Shown piece after piece: positions 25,974 to 37,099 of a stretch of 64,000 bases of DNA. A model generated the notes under the pieces. It saw nothing but the letters and a program-made list of their open reading frames with translations, searched no databases and was not told the DNA's origin. A program made the position numbers and the translations under genes. Each line of letters starts with the position of its first letter. The stretch's first letter is position 1. Source of the stretch: Ridgeia piscesae (lineage: Eukaryota; Annelida; Polychaeta; Sabellida; Siboglinidae); assembly GCA_025642075.2 (NCBI GenBank), contig JAODUO010000070.1, positions 400,001-464,000 of the forward strand, given 5' to 3'.

Positions 25974-26326
25974 GTAAGTTTTTTTAATACATACGTATTT
26001 CGGTACAAATCATATTTTTTTTCAAGTTCTACCTAAAAAATGTAGCTAAATATTAACATAGAATGTGTTATAAATTACAAATTTACAAATGTAACTCATA
26101 CTAAAGAGAATTAATTGTAGGTTTAGATGAACAGAGGCTGGAGGAGAATTATTATGATAAGAATAGATCCACGTTCATATAATGGAGCACCATCAGTTAG
26201 CTTGTGATTTGTTGTTTTCTCCAAAAGCACACATACAAATAAATAATGATACTACCTTTTTTCCGATAAGCTATAAAGTAGTCCTTGAAGGTTTTGTACC
26301 TGGGATGAACATTGCGAACCACATAC

Positions 26327-27094
<768 letters not shown>

Positions 27095-27278
27095 TTGATT
27101 AGTTAGATGCTACTGAGTTATCACAGGCGTTTTACCAATGCTATTGTACCAACACATTTTTTCGATATCTTTGCCGTATTAAAAGAAATATTAATTCCAC
27201 TGTTTTAGCACATTTAATATATTTTTGTCCCTGTATGATTCTATTATTATTTATGTACAACACTCATTATTATTTCAG

Positions 27279-27391
27279 ATGACATGTCACAGTCCACGTG
27301 ATGTCCTCATGTAACTCCACACAGTCAGGGAGGGCAGACAGCCCTAGGAACGACACAGGTGACGCTTCTCTCCGCGTCCTCGTCACCGCAG
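27279..27391 (+). CDS. Gene 3 exon: start and short stalk
   Basis: The acceptor ttattatttcag ends at 27278; the donor CGCAG followed by gtatgc is at 27392, phase 1. ATG 27301 opens MSSCNSTQSGRADSPRNDTG and continues DASLRVLVTA. An in-frame TGA at 27280 bars extension upstream. Two short upstream ATGs (27279 and 27284) open tiny frames overlapping the main start and could damp translation. An alternative acceptor at 27292 would make this an internal stalk exon of a longer gene. Confidence 0.5.
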
Positions 27392-30300
27392 GTATGCTGT
27401 CACATCACACAGGCCTTATGGGATACATTGTCAATGTCTATATATTAATATGCATAGTTGGATCATTGTAATGGTATCTCCTCCCAAACTTCGAGATGCA
27501 TTCATCTCTTTCTACTGTCACTTGGACCATAACCCTTTGATACATGTCAAGTCATACTATGTAATAGCATAGTTGGACAGAATGGATCTCTAAGGTCGAT
27601 GCTTCTCTCTCTCTGTCATCCGCCAACCCTTGTCCTATCCTTAAACAAAGCTATATGTGTTTTTCTAGTTGTCCTGCCAGTGGGCATCATTAAACAAAGC
27701 TATATGTCTTCTTTGTACTTATTGTGCTCCATGGATGTTAAACAAAGCCATACGTGTGTTTGTAGTTGCCGTGCCAGTGGGTGTCATCCTATGTCTGTGT
27801 TTGTAGTTGCCGTGCCAGTGGGTGTCATCCTATGTCTGTGTTTGTAGTTGCCGTGCCAGTGGGTGTCATCCTATGTCTGTGTTTGTAGTTGCCGTGCCAG
27901 TGGGTGTAACACCAGTCTGTGTTTGTAGTTGCCGTGCCAGTGGGTGTCATCCTATGTCTGTGTTTGTAGTTGCGTGCCAGTGGGTGTCATCCTATGTCTG
28001 TGTTTGTAGTTGCAGTGCCAGTGGGTGTCATCCTATGTCTGTGTTTGTAGTTGCCGTGCCAGTGGGTGTCATCCTATGTCTGTGTTTGTAGTTGCCGTGC
28101 CAGTGGGTGTCATCCTATGTCTGTGTTTGTAGTTGCAGTGCCAGTGGGTGTCATCCTATGTCTGTGTTTGTAGTTGCAGTGCCAGTGGGTGTCATCCTAT
28201 GTCTGTGTTTGTAGTTGCAGTGCCAGTGGGTGTCATCCTATGTCTGTGTTTGTAGTTGCGTGCCAGTGGGTGTCATCCTATGTCTGTGTTTGTAGTTCCC
28301 AGTGCCAGTGGGTGTCATCCTATGTCTGTGTTTGTAGTTGCATGCCAGTGGGTGTCATCCTATGTCTGTGTTTGTAGTTGCAGTGCCAGTGGGTGTCTCC
28401 TATGTCTGTGTTTGTAGTTGCAGTGCCAGTGGGTGTCATCCTATGTCTGTTTTGTAGTTGCGTGCCAGTGGGTGTCATCCTATGTCTGTGTTTGTAGTTG
28501 CACTGCCAGTGGGTGTCATCCTATGTCTGTGTTTGTAGTTGCAGTGCCAGTGGGTGTCATCCTAGTCTGTGTTTGTAGTTGCGTGCCAGTGGGTGTCATC
28601 CTATGTCTGTGTTTGTAGTTGCCGTGCCAGTGGGTGTCATCCTATGTCTGTGTTTGTAGTTGCCTGCCAGTGGGTGTCATCCTATGTCTGTGTTTGTAGT
28701 TGCGTGCCAGTGGGTGTCATCCTATGTCTGTGTTTAGTTGCGTGCCAGTGGGTGTCATCCTATGTCTGTGTTTGTAGTGCGCAGTGGGTGTCTCCTATGT
28801 CTGTGTTTGTAGTTGCGTGCCAGTGGGTGTCATCCTATGTCTGTGTTTGTAGTTGCGTGCCAGTGGGTGTCATCCTATGTCTGTGTTTGTAGTTGCGATG
28901 CCAGTGGGTGTCATCCTATGTCTGTGTTTGTAGTTGCAGTGCCAGTGGGTGTCGTCCTATGTCTGTGTTTGTAGTTGCAGTGCCAGTGGGTGTCATCCTA
29001 TGTCTGTGTTTGTAGTTGCAGTGCCAGTGGGTGTCATCCTATGTCTGTGTTTGTAGTTGCAGTGCCAGTGGGTGTCATCCTATGCTGTGTTTGTAGTTGC
29101 CATGCCAGTGGGTGTCATCCTATGTCTGTGTTTGTAGTTGCTTGCCAGTGGGTGTCATCCTATGTCTGTGTTTGTAGTTGCGTGCCAGTGGGTGTCATCC
29201 TATGTCTGTGTTTGTAGTTGCATTGCCAGTGGGTGTCATCCTATGTCTGTGTTTGTATTGCCGTGCCAGTGGGTGTCAGTCCTATGTCTGTGTTTGTAGT
29301 TGCTGCAGTGGGAATGTCATCTATGTCTAGTGTTTGTAGTTGCCGTGCCAGTGGGTGTCATCCTATGTCTGTGTTTGTAGTTGCCGTGCCAGTGGGTGTC
29401 ATCCTATGTCTGTGTTTGTAGTTGCGTGCCAGTGGGTGTCTCCTATGTCTGTGTTTGTAGTTGCCGTGCCAGTGGGTGTCATCCTATGTCTGTGTTTGTA
29501 GTTGCCAGTGCCAGGGGTGTCATCCTATGTCTGTGTTTGTAGTTGCCGTGCCAGTGGGTGTCATCCTATGTCTGTGTTTGTAGTTGTGTGCCAGTGGGTG
29601 TCATCCTATGTCTGTGTTTGTAGTTGCCGTGCCAGTGGGTGTCATCCTTGTCTGTGTTTGTAGTTGCCGTGCCAGTGGGTGTCATCCTTGTCTGTGTTTG
29701 TAGTTGCCGTGCAGTGGGTGTCATCCTTGTCTGTGTTTGTAGTTGCCGTGCCAGTGGGTGTCATCCTTGTCTGTGTTTGTAGTTGCCATGCCAGTGGGTG
29801 TCATCCTATGTCTGTGTTTGTAGTTGCCGTGCCAGTGGGTGTCATCCTATGTCTGTGTTTGTAGTTGCGTGCCAGTGGGTGTCATCCTTGTCGTGTTTGT
29901 AGTTGCGTGCCAGTGGGTGTCATCCTATGTCTGTGTTTGTAGTTGCCATGCCAGTGGGTGTCATCCTATGTCTGTGTTTGTAGTTGCCGTGCCAGTGGGT
30001 GTCATCCTATGTCTGTGTTTGTAGTTGCAGTGCCAGTGGGTGTCATCCTATGTCTGTGTTTGTAGTTGCAGTGCCAGTGGGTGTCATCCTATGTCTGTGT
30101 TTGTAGTTGCCGTGCCAGTGGGTGTCATCCTATGTCTGTGTTTGTAGTTGCCGTGCCAGTGGGTGTCATCCTATGTCTGTGTTTGTAGTTGCCGTGCCAG
30201 TGGGTGTCATCCTATGTCTGTGTTTGTAGTTGCGTGCCAGTGGGTGTCATCCTATGTCTGTGTTTGTAGTTGCGTGCCAGTGGGTGTCATCCTATGTCTG

Positions 30301-33300
30301 TGTTTGTAGTTGCCGTGCCAGTGGGTGTCATCCTATGTCTGTGTTTGTAGTTGCTGTGCCAGTGGGTGTCATCCTATGTCTGTGTTTGTAGTTGCGTGCC
30401 AGTGGGTGTCATCCTATGTCTGTGTTTGTAGTTGCCGTGCCAGTGGGTGTCATCCTGTGTCTGTGTTTGTAGTTCGTGCCAGTGGGTACTATGTCGGTTT
30501 ATTCGAGTGGGTGTCATCCTATGTCTGTGTTTGTAGTTGCCGTGCCAGTGGGTGTCATCCTATGTCTGTGTTTGTAGTTGCCGTGCCAGTGGGTGTCATC
30601 ATATGTCTGTGTTTGTAGTTGCAGTGCCAGTGGGTGTCATCCTATGTCTGTGTTTGTAGTTGCTGTGCCAGTGGGTGTCATCCTATGTCTGTGTTTGTAG
30701 TTGCCGTGCCAGTGGGTGTCATCCTATGTCTGTGTTTGTAGTTGCCGTGCCAGTGGGTGTCATCCTATGTCTGTGTTTGTAGTTGCAGTGCCAGTGGGTG
30801 TCATCCTATGTCTGTGTTTGTAGTTGCTGCCAGTGGGTGTCATCCTATGTCTGTGTTTGTAGTTGCGTGCCAGTGGGGTCATCCTATGTCTGTGTTTGTA
30901 GTTGCTCGTGCCAGTGGGTGTCATCCTATGTCTGTGTTTGTAGTTGCAGTGCCAGTGGGTGTCATCCTATGTCTGTGTTTGTAGTTGCAGTGCCAGTGGG
31001 TGTCATCCTATGTCTGTGATTTGTAGTTGCCTGCCAGTGGGTGTCATCCTATGTCTGTGTTTGTAGTTGCCGTGCCAGTGGGTGTCATCCTATGTCTGTG
31101 TTTGTAGTTGCGTGCCAGTGGGTGTCTCCTATGTCTGTGTTTGTAGTTGCGTGCCAGTGGGTGTCATCCTATGTCTGTGTTTGTAGTTGCCGTGCCAGTG
31201 GGTGTCATCCTATGTCTGTGTTTGTAGTTGCCGTGCCAGTGGGTGTCATCCTATGTCTGTGTTTGTAGTTGCGTGCCAGTGGGTGTCATCCTATGTCTGT
31301 GTTTGTAGTTGCCGTGCCAGTGGGTGTCATCCTATGTCTGTGTTTGTAGTTGCCGTGCCAGTGGGTGTCATCCTATGTCTGTGTTTGTAGTTGCCGTGCC
31401 AGTGGGTGTCATCCTATGTCTGTGTTTGTAGTTGCCGTGCCAGTGGGTGTCATCCTATGTCTGTGTTTGTAGTTGCCGTGCCAGTGGGTGTCATCCTATG
31501 TCTGTGTTTGTAGTTGTCGTGCCAGTGGGTGTCATCCTATGTCTGTGTTTGTAGTTGCAGTGCCAGTGGGTGTCGTCCTATGTCTGTGTTTGTAGTTGCA
31601 GTGCCAGTGGGTGTCATCCTATGTCTGTATTTGTAGTTGCCGTGCCAGTGGGTGTCATCCTATGTCTGTGTTTGTAGTTGCATGCCAGTGGGTGTCATCC
31701 TATGTCTGTGTTTGTAGTTGCATTGCCAGTGGGTGTCGTCCTATGTCTGTGTTTGTAGTTGCAGTGCCAGTGGGTGTCATCCTATGTCTGTGTTTGTAGT
31801 TGCTGTGCCAGTGGGTGTCATCCTATGTCTGTGTTTGTAGTTGCAGTGCCAGTGGGTGTCATCCTATGTCTGTGTTTGTAGTTGCCGTGCCAGTGGGTGT
31901 CATCCTATGTCTGTGTTTGTAGTTGCCGTGCCAGTGGGTGTCATCCTATGTCTGTGTTTGTAGTTGCCATGCCAGTGGGTGTCATCCTATGTCTGTGTTT
32001 GTAGTTGCCGTGCCAGTGGGTGTCGTCCTATGTCTGTGTTTGTAGTTGCCGTGCCAGTGGGTGTCATCCTATGTCTGTGTTTGTAGTTGCCGTGCCAGTG
32101 GGTGTCATCCTATGTCTGTGTTTGTAGTTGCCGTGCCAGTGGGTGTCATCCTATGTCTGTGTTTGTAGTTGCCGTGCCAGTGGGTGTCATCCTATGTCTG
32201 TGTTTGTAGTTGCCGTGCCAGTGGGTGTCATCCTATGTCTGTGTTTGTAGTTGCCGTGCCAGTGGGTGTCATCCTATGTCTGTGTTTGTAGTTGCCGTGC
32301 CAGTGGGTGTCATCCTATGTCTGTGTTTGTAGTTGCCGTGCCAGTGGGTGTCATCCTGTGTCTGTGTTTGTAGTTGCCGTGCCAGTGGGTGTCATCCTAT
32401 GTCTGTGTTTGTAGTTGCCGTGCCAGTGGGTGTCATCCTATGTCTGTGTTTGTAGTTGCCGTGCCAGTGGGTGTCATCCTATGTCTGTGTTTGTAGTTGC
32501 CGTGCCAGTGGGTGTCATCCTATGTCTGTGTTTGTAGTTGCCGTGCCAGTGGGTGTCATCCTATGTCTGTGTTTGTAGTTGCCGTGCCAGTGGGTGTCAT
32601 CCTATGTCTGTGTTTGTAGTTGCCGTGCCAGTGGGTGTCATCCTATGTCTGTGTTTGTAGTTGCCGTGCCAGTGGGTGTCATCCTATGTCTGTGTTTGTA
32701 GTTGCCGTGCCAGTGGGTGTCATCCTATGTCTGTGTTTGTAGTTGCAGTGCCAGTGGGTGTCATCCTATGTCTGTGTTTGTAGTTGCCGTGCCAGTGGGT
32801 GTCATCCTATGTCTGTGTTTGTAGTTGCCTGCCAGTGGGTGTCATCCTATGTCTGTGTTTGTAGTTGCGTGCCAGTGGGTGTCATCCTGTGTCTGTGTTT
32901 GTAGTTGCGTGCCAGTGGGTGTCGTCCTATGTTGTGTTTGTAGTGCCGTGCCAGTGGGTGTGCATCCTATGTCTGTGTTTGTAGTTGCCATGCCAGTGGG
33001 TGTCATCCTGTGTCTGTGTTTGTAGTTGCCGTGCCAGTGGGTGTCATCCTATGTCTGTGTTTGTAGTTGCTGTGCCAGTGGGTGTCATCCTATGTCTGTG
33101 TTTGTAGTTGCCGTGCCAGTGGGTGTCATCCTGTGTCTGTGTTTGTAGTTGCCGTGCCAGTGGGTGTCATCATATGTCTGTGTTTGTAGTTGCCGTGCCA
33201 GTGGGTGTCATCCTATGTCTGTGTTTGTACTTGCCGTGCCAGTGGGTGTCATCCTATGTCTGTGTTTGTAGTTGCCGTGCCAGTGGGTGTCATCCTGTGT

Positions 33301-34361
33301 CTGTGTTTGTAGTTGCCGTGCCAGTGGGTGTCATCATATGTCTGTGTTTGTAGTTGCTGTGCCAGTGGGTGTCATCCTATGTCTGTGTTTGTAGTTGCTG
33401 TGCCAGTGGGTGTCATCCTATGTCTGTGTTTGTAGTTGCCGTGCCAGTGGGTGTCATCCTATGTCTGTGTTTGTAGTTGCCGTGCCAGTGGGTGTCATCA
33501 TATGTCTGTGTTTGTAGTTGCAGTGCCAGTGGGTGTCATCCTATGTCTGTGTTTGTAGTTGCCGTGCCAGTGGGTGTCATCCTATGTCTGTGTTTGTAGT
33601 TGCTGTGCCAGTGGGTGTCATCCTATGTCTGTGTTTGTAGTTGCGTGCCAGTGGGTGTCGTCCTGTGTCTGGCAGTCGTTCCTACTTACGGCTGTGGTCG
33701 CCATGTTGCTGCTTCAGCGCCGCAGGAACAAAATGGCAATTCCTGCAGGATGTCCAAGAAACAACCAGACGGTCGGCGCGAGCAACCAAGGAACCAGGGA
33801 AAGCTACGGGAAGTCTCACGTGAACGCTGGCTTTGTTTCTGACACACAGCAACAGTTGTATGGCAACGTGCAAGATAACGACACAAAGAAAACAGCATCA
33901 GCGAAAGCAGGAACTGGAGAATCCAAAGAACAAATCTACCAGAATGTGACATTCGGCCAACGCAACACTGAAGAGAAACATCCGGCGGGACAGTCGGGGA
34001 ATGACGCGGACGAATACTACGATGACATCAGATGTCACATGGACATCGGCGAGGAGGGCAGGGAGCAGCCATTGTATGACGAGCCATGTGCTGTAATGAA
34101 ATGGAGGCAGAAAAAGAAGAGCTGGACAACACCACGACAAATGACAATATACTAGACGACGACAAGGACGGACCACACAAGAAGCCACCGATTCCACTGC
34201 CGAGGAAACCTTCGCTGAAGCCAAAACCGAAACGCTGGAAGTCTGTCAAGACAGCTGTCAGCACATCAGGGTCATTCAAAAAGGTGACCAATGAAAAACA
34301 AGCAGAGACAAGCGAGAGTCACGTCACTCTAGTCGAAAATGACATTTACACTACCAAGTAG
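27301..34361 (+). CDS. Gene 3: ectodomain-poor TM/tail paralogue
   Basis: Coding exons: 27279-27391 (start ATG at 27301) and 33641 onward. As printed, the frame gives 201 residues ending at 34155, but coding sequence continues in another frame to TAG at 34359-34361. A one-base indel at about 34080-34105 therefore probably breaks the tail. Order: about 30-residue extracellular piece with sequons NST and NDT, TM segment, long tail. No SUEL or CUB exon exists between gene 2 and this gene. With no signal peptide, it would be a type III membrane protein or a truncated relic. The phase-1 junction and TM position match genes 1, 2 and 4. The tail motifs look maintained, which argues against an old pseudogene. 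Confidence 0.6.
27766..33640 (+). repeat. 41-bp minisatellite built from the gene 3 TM-exon acceptor, about 143 copies
   Basis: The unit contains TGTGTTTGTAG, a splice-acceptor-like end, followed by TTGCCGTGCCAGTGGGTGTC and ATCCTATGTC. The final copy runs straight into the gene 3 TM exon, whose first 30 or so bases are the repeat unit itself. Period is 41 bp; 40-bp units lacking one C (TTGCGTG) are common. Copies at about 31850-32750 are nearly identical and form the homogeneous core; the edges are more varied. Two diverged proto-units sit just upstream (27650-27765) with TTAAACAAAGC spacers. Stops occur once per unit in one frame, so it does not encode a long protein. Confidence 0.95.
33641..34361 (+). 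CDS. Gene 3 exon: TM segment and signalling-motif tail
   Basis: In phase 1 the exon reads VACQWVSSCVWQ, then SFLLTAVVAMLLLQRRR, a short TM helix with basic stop-transfer. The tail has LYGNV and IYQNV (YxN, the Grb2 SH2-type pattern), YYDDI, LYDEP and the C-terminal IYTTK. It also has the proline motif PPIPLPRK followed by KPKPKR, an SH3-ligand type. After LYDEP the frame shifts by one base and continues as EMEAEKEEL. Unlike the other genes, TM and tail share one exon. The first 30 bases equal the 41-bp repeat; if the full unit (with CC) were original, the start would read VAVPVGVVLCL, so one indel there may also be an error. Confidence 0.6.
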
Positions 34362-34418
34362 TTCTCTTAACCAAAGCGGTGACTGTCCAAACTTGGAATT
34401 GCAATTGCTAAAGTAGCA

Positions 34419-34424
34419 ATAAAA
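34419..34424 (+). terminator. Poly(A) signal for gene 3
   Basis: AATAAA 58 bp after the gene 3 stop; a second AATAAA lies at 34680-34685. Either could end the transcript. Confidence 0.5.
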
Positions 34425-34689
34425 GAGAAAGTTTCAAGAAAACAGCATTTCTGAAATGTTGTACAGGTGACTTTAGTATTACTGTTTATGATGGAAAGAG
34501 ATAAAGGTAACTTAAATTATTAATTAATAGGTGAATACGTTGGATAAGACCACTGTATTATTAATATTACTGTTCTTGGTTCAACAAGTGGACGGCGAGA
34601 GATATCTTCTAGGAATGTGTAAAAAATATTTTTTACAGAGAAGTTTCCATTCGGTGTAATTGTATAACTAAGTTATACAAATAAAACTC

Positions 34690-35198
34690 AATCTGACTGC
34701 CCTGATGTGTTTAATTAGTTATTTTATTGTGGAAACACTTTGTTCTGGAGCCATGATAACAATATACTAAAATGAGAAGCTCCACTCTGAAGGTCATGAC
34801 CTTCCTCAGAATTTTCCGAGTCTGATAATTCATGGAGTTGAGTAACAGTATGAAACTATTTGTAAATATTGAACAGCTGAATTCAAATGTTGAGGTAAAT
34901 TTGGATGAGTATCCACCAATGTCTACAGCCTGGAGCATCATAGAATGAATGAACGGCAATGTTATATAGTTTTTATCACTTTTACAAACAAAACTAAAAC
35001 ACGTTTCAGTTTTGTTGAAATATCTTACCAGTTTAGCATCTTGCCTTTTGTAATTTCTGCAATTTAGAAGTGTAGAATTCAAATAGGATGACATCTGATA
35101 ATGGTATTACATAATTCACTAACATCTACACAAAACCATGCAACATCATCAACCTGGCTGGGAATGCTTTCAATTAAATAATTTTGCAAAGAAAGACT
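34690..35198. other. Intergenic, nothing recognised
   Basis: Unique AT-rich DNA. A minus-strand open frame of 127 codons at 34711-35094 has no domain and no splice support. Confidence 0.35.
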
Positions 35199-35455
35199 AA
35201 GGCAAGTTCTTACATAGCACAGTATCCAGTCCTCAGGACCATTCAAAGCGCTTTACACTTTACTTCCCTGACAGACCTGTTCACTCAGACACCATCTCGG
35301 CTTCTCTGGGAAGTATCCAGCCATATGCTACAATTAATGTGCGAAGGCTGCTCGTACACATGTCCACCACTGTCTATAGCCAGGTACTCATCTTATACAG
35401 CTGGGTTCTCGTAGTCGAGAGTTCGAAGCTCTACCCCTAAGCCATTGCGCTCTAC
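35199..35455 (-). mobile_element. tRNA-derived SINE copy
   Basis: It shares order and sequence with the copy at 44035: GGCAAGTTCTTACATAGCAC, a CAAAGCGCTTTACACTTTAC body, CTTCTCTGGGAAG, and ACCACTGTCTATAGCCAGGT. It ends with the reverse complement of a Pol III A box (GCTCTACCCCTAAGCCA). An internal deletion near 35405 removed the B-box region. Confidence 0.75.
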
Positions 35456-37099
35456 AAAGAACAAACCATTTTGCCAGCATATTTCCTGATTTATTTCCAC
35501 CTTAAAGCCTCAATAGTCTCATTTTCTGGTAATGATTTCTGTGGGTCCCTGCTGAAGTATTAACCTTCTGGACCAGGATTTCTCAAGTGATGGGTTATGA
35601 TCCCCTGGTTTGCCAGGGAGAGACGTTTGCTAGACCTCTGCCAACATTCATCTACTGAAGAGGATTGTAGACTGTCATAATTTTCAGGCCGTCTTGTAAT
35701 TATGTCATAATCTGTGCATATATAATAATAATCACAGCTATGGTGGAGCTATAGAAAAGCCACAATCAACAAACTGTATACCTCATATCACAATATTTTG
35801 AAGATGTTTCTTGGGTTATCTAAATTTGAAAGCACAAGTATGTTATGTACCTATGTAAATGTCCAATGCTGTCAGTCTGTTATAAGGAACTTGGTGTACT
35901 GCTTTTTGCTTCGTTTGGACAGCTCTGACAATGTCCTTGTACAATCCATTCTCAGATCTAGTCTGAACTTTGTCACTAGAATCAGAGTACACTGGATGAA
36001 TATGCTTTACACAACCAACTTTACCTCTTACTGATAACACATATTTTTCTTTTCTAGGGTTCCTGTTTGCAATATATATTTCCGTCCAATTTGTTTAGCG
36101 ATCTGGGCCGAGAGCCCTGTGCTACTGTCTGTTGCTGGTGCTATGGACCACAGTATTACTTGTATATGCTTATTTCATGTATACTGAAGAGTCTGGAATA
36201 AAGTTATAGTATTGTATTGTAATAAAACATATGAGTATATCCCGCAATAACAGAAAACCTAAAAATATACTAAAGATCATATTGAAGGGTTGTTAAGGTC
36301 TTGAGCCATACTGCTCTAGACCTTGAATGGCCAATAATGGCTGAATGCAAACACTTGGAAACTTTGAAAATGCATAGAGGTGGTGTTGCTTTTGAGACAC
36401 GTGTCACTGGTTTCTTTAGTGCTGCTGGTAGATATATTTTCCATGTGACTTGTATTACAAATGAGCACAGCTTGAACATATTGACATTGGATATGGACAT
36501 AGCAAGTGGCATTTCTTGCATCTTATTTAATAGTTAGTTAGTATATCTAGTATCATCACATTTGGTATTCAATTATCGGTAAGATGAACACAACAGGCAA
36601 TATTAAGAAGAGAAATACCAAACAGTTGAACATAAAAACAAGGTGCGCCCACACAGTGGTGAAGTTGCACATGCTGCTGATTCATTTTGGACTGTAACAC
36701 TATTAAGGTAGGGTTGTGGAGGGCTGATGTGACACTGATGGAGGAAAAGTTACAAGCAGCAAGATAAAAATGGAACAGAAGTACATGAATGTGAGGGCTT
36801 AAGGTAGAAAAAGCCCCACAGAAATGAGAGGATATTGGTATGAAGAAGAATTTAAAAACAAACATTGGTGGTGTGTACTGAGATGGACAAGACATTGGCA
36901 GAGAATGAATCAGTGTCGCCTTGAAGAGAGAGGATGGACCAGAACAGAGGCTGCCAGGAGAACTGGGCGGTGATGTTGAGCTGTGAAGGGTTATTTCAAA
37001 CATGGCAGAAACAAACATCCGACAAAACTTAAAGACCCCAGCCCATAACAAACCCCACCCAATAACAGACCCCAGACCCCAGCCCCACAGGCATCCCAC
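35456..37099. other. Intergenic, nothing recognised
   Basis: Unique DNA between a SINE and the 17-bp array. Short open frames are unsupported. Confidence 0.35.

Noticed and set aside
27807..33353. Many 60-107 residue frames reading CQWVSSYVCVCS or ASGCHPMSVFVVA
   Set aside because: They are the 41-bp intronic array read in its three frames and stop once per three units. Only the final copy continues into a real exon.
27766..33640. Array considered as CRISPR
   Set aside because: Direct repeats are contiguous with no unique spacers, and the context is a eukaryotic intron.
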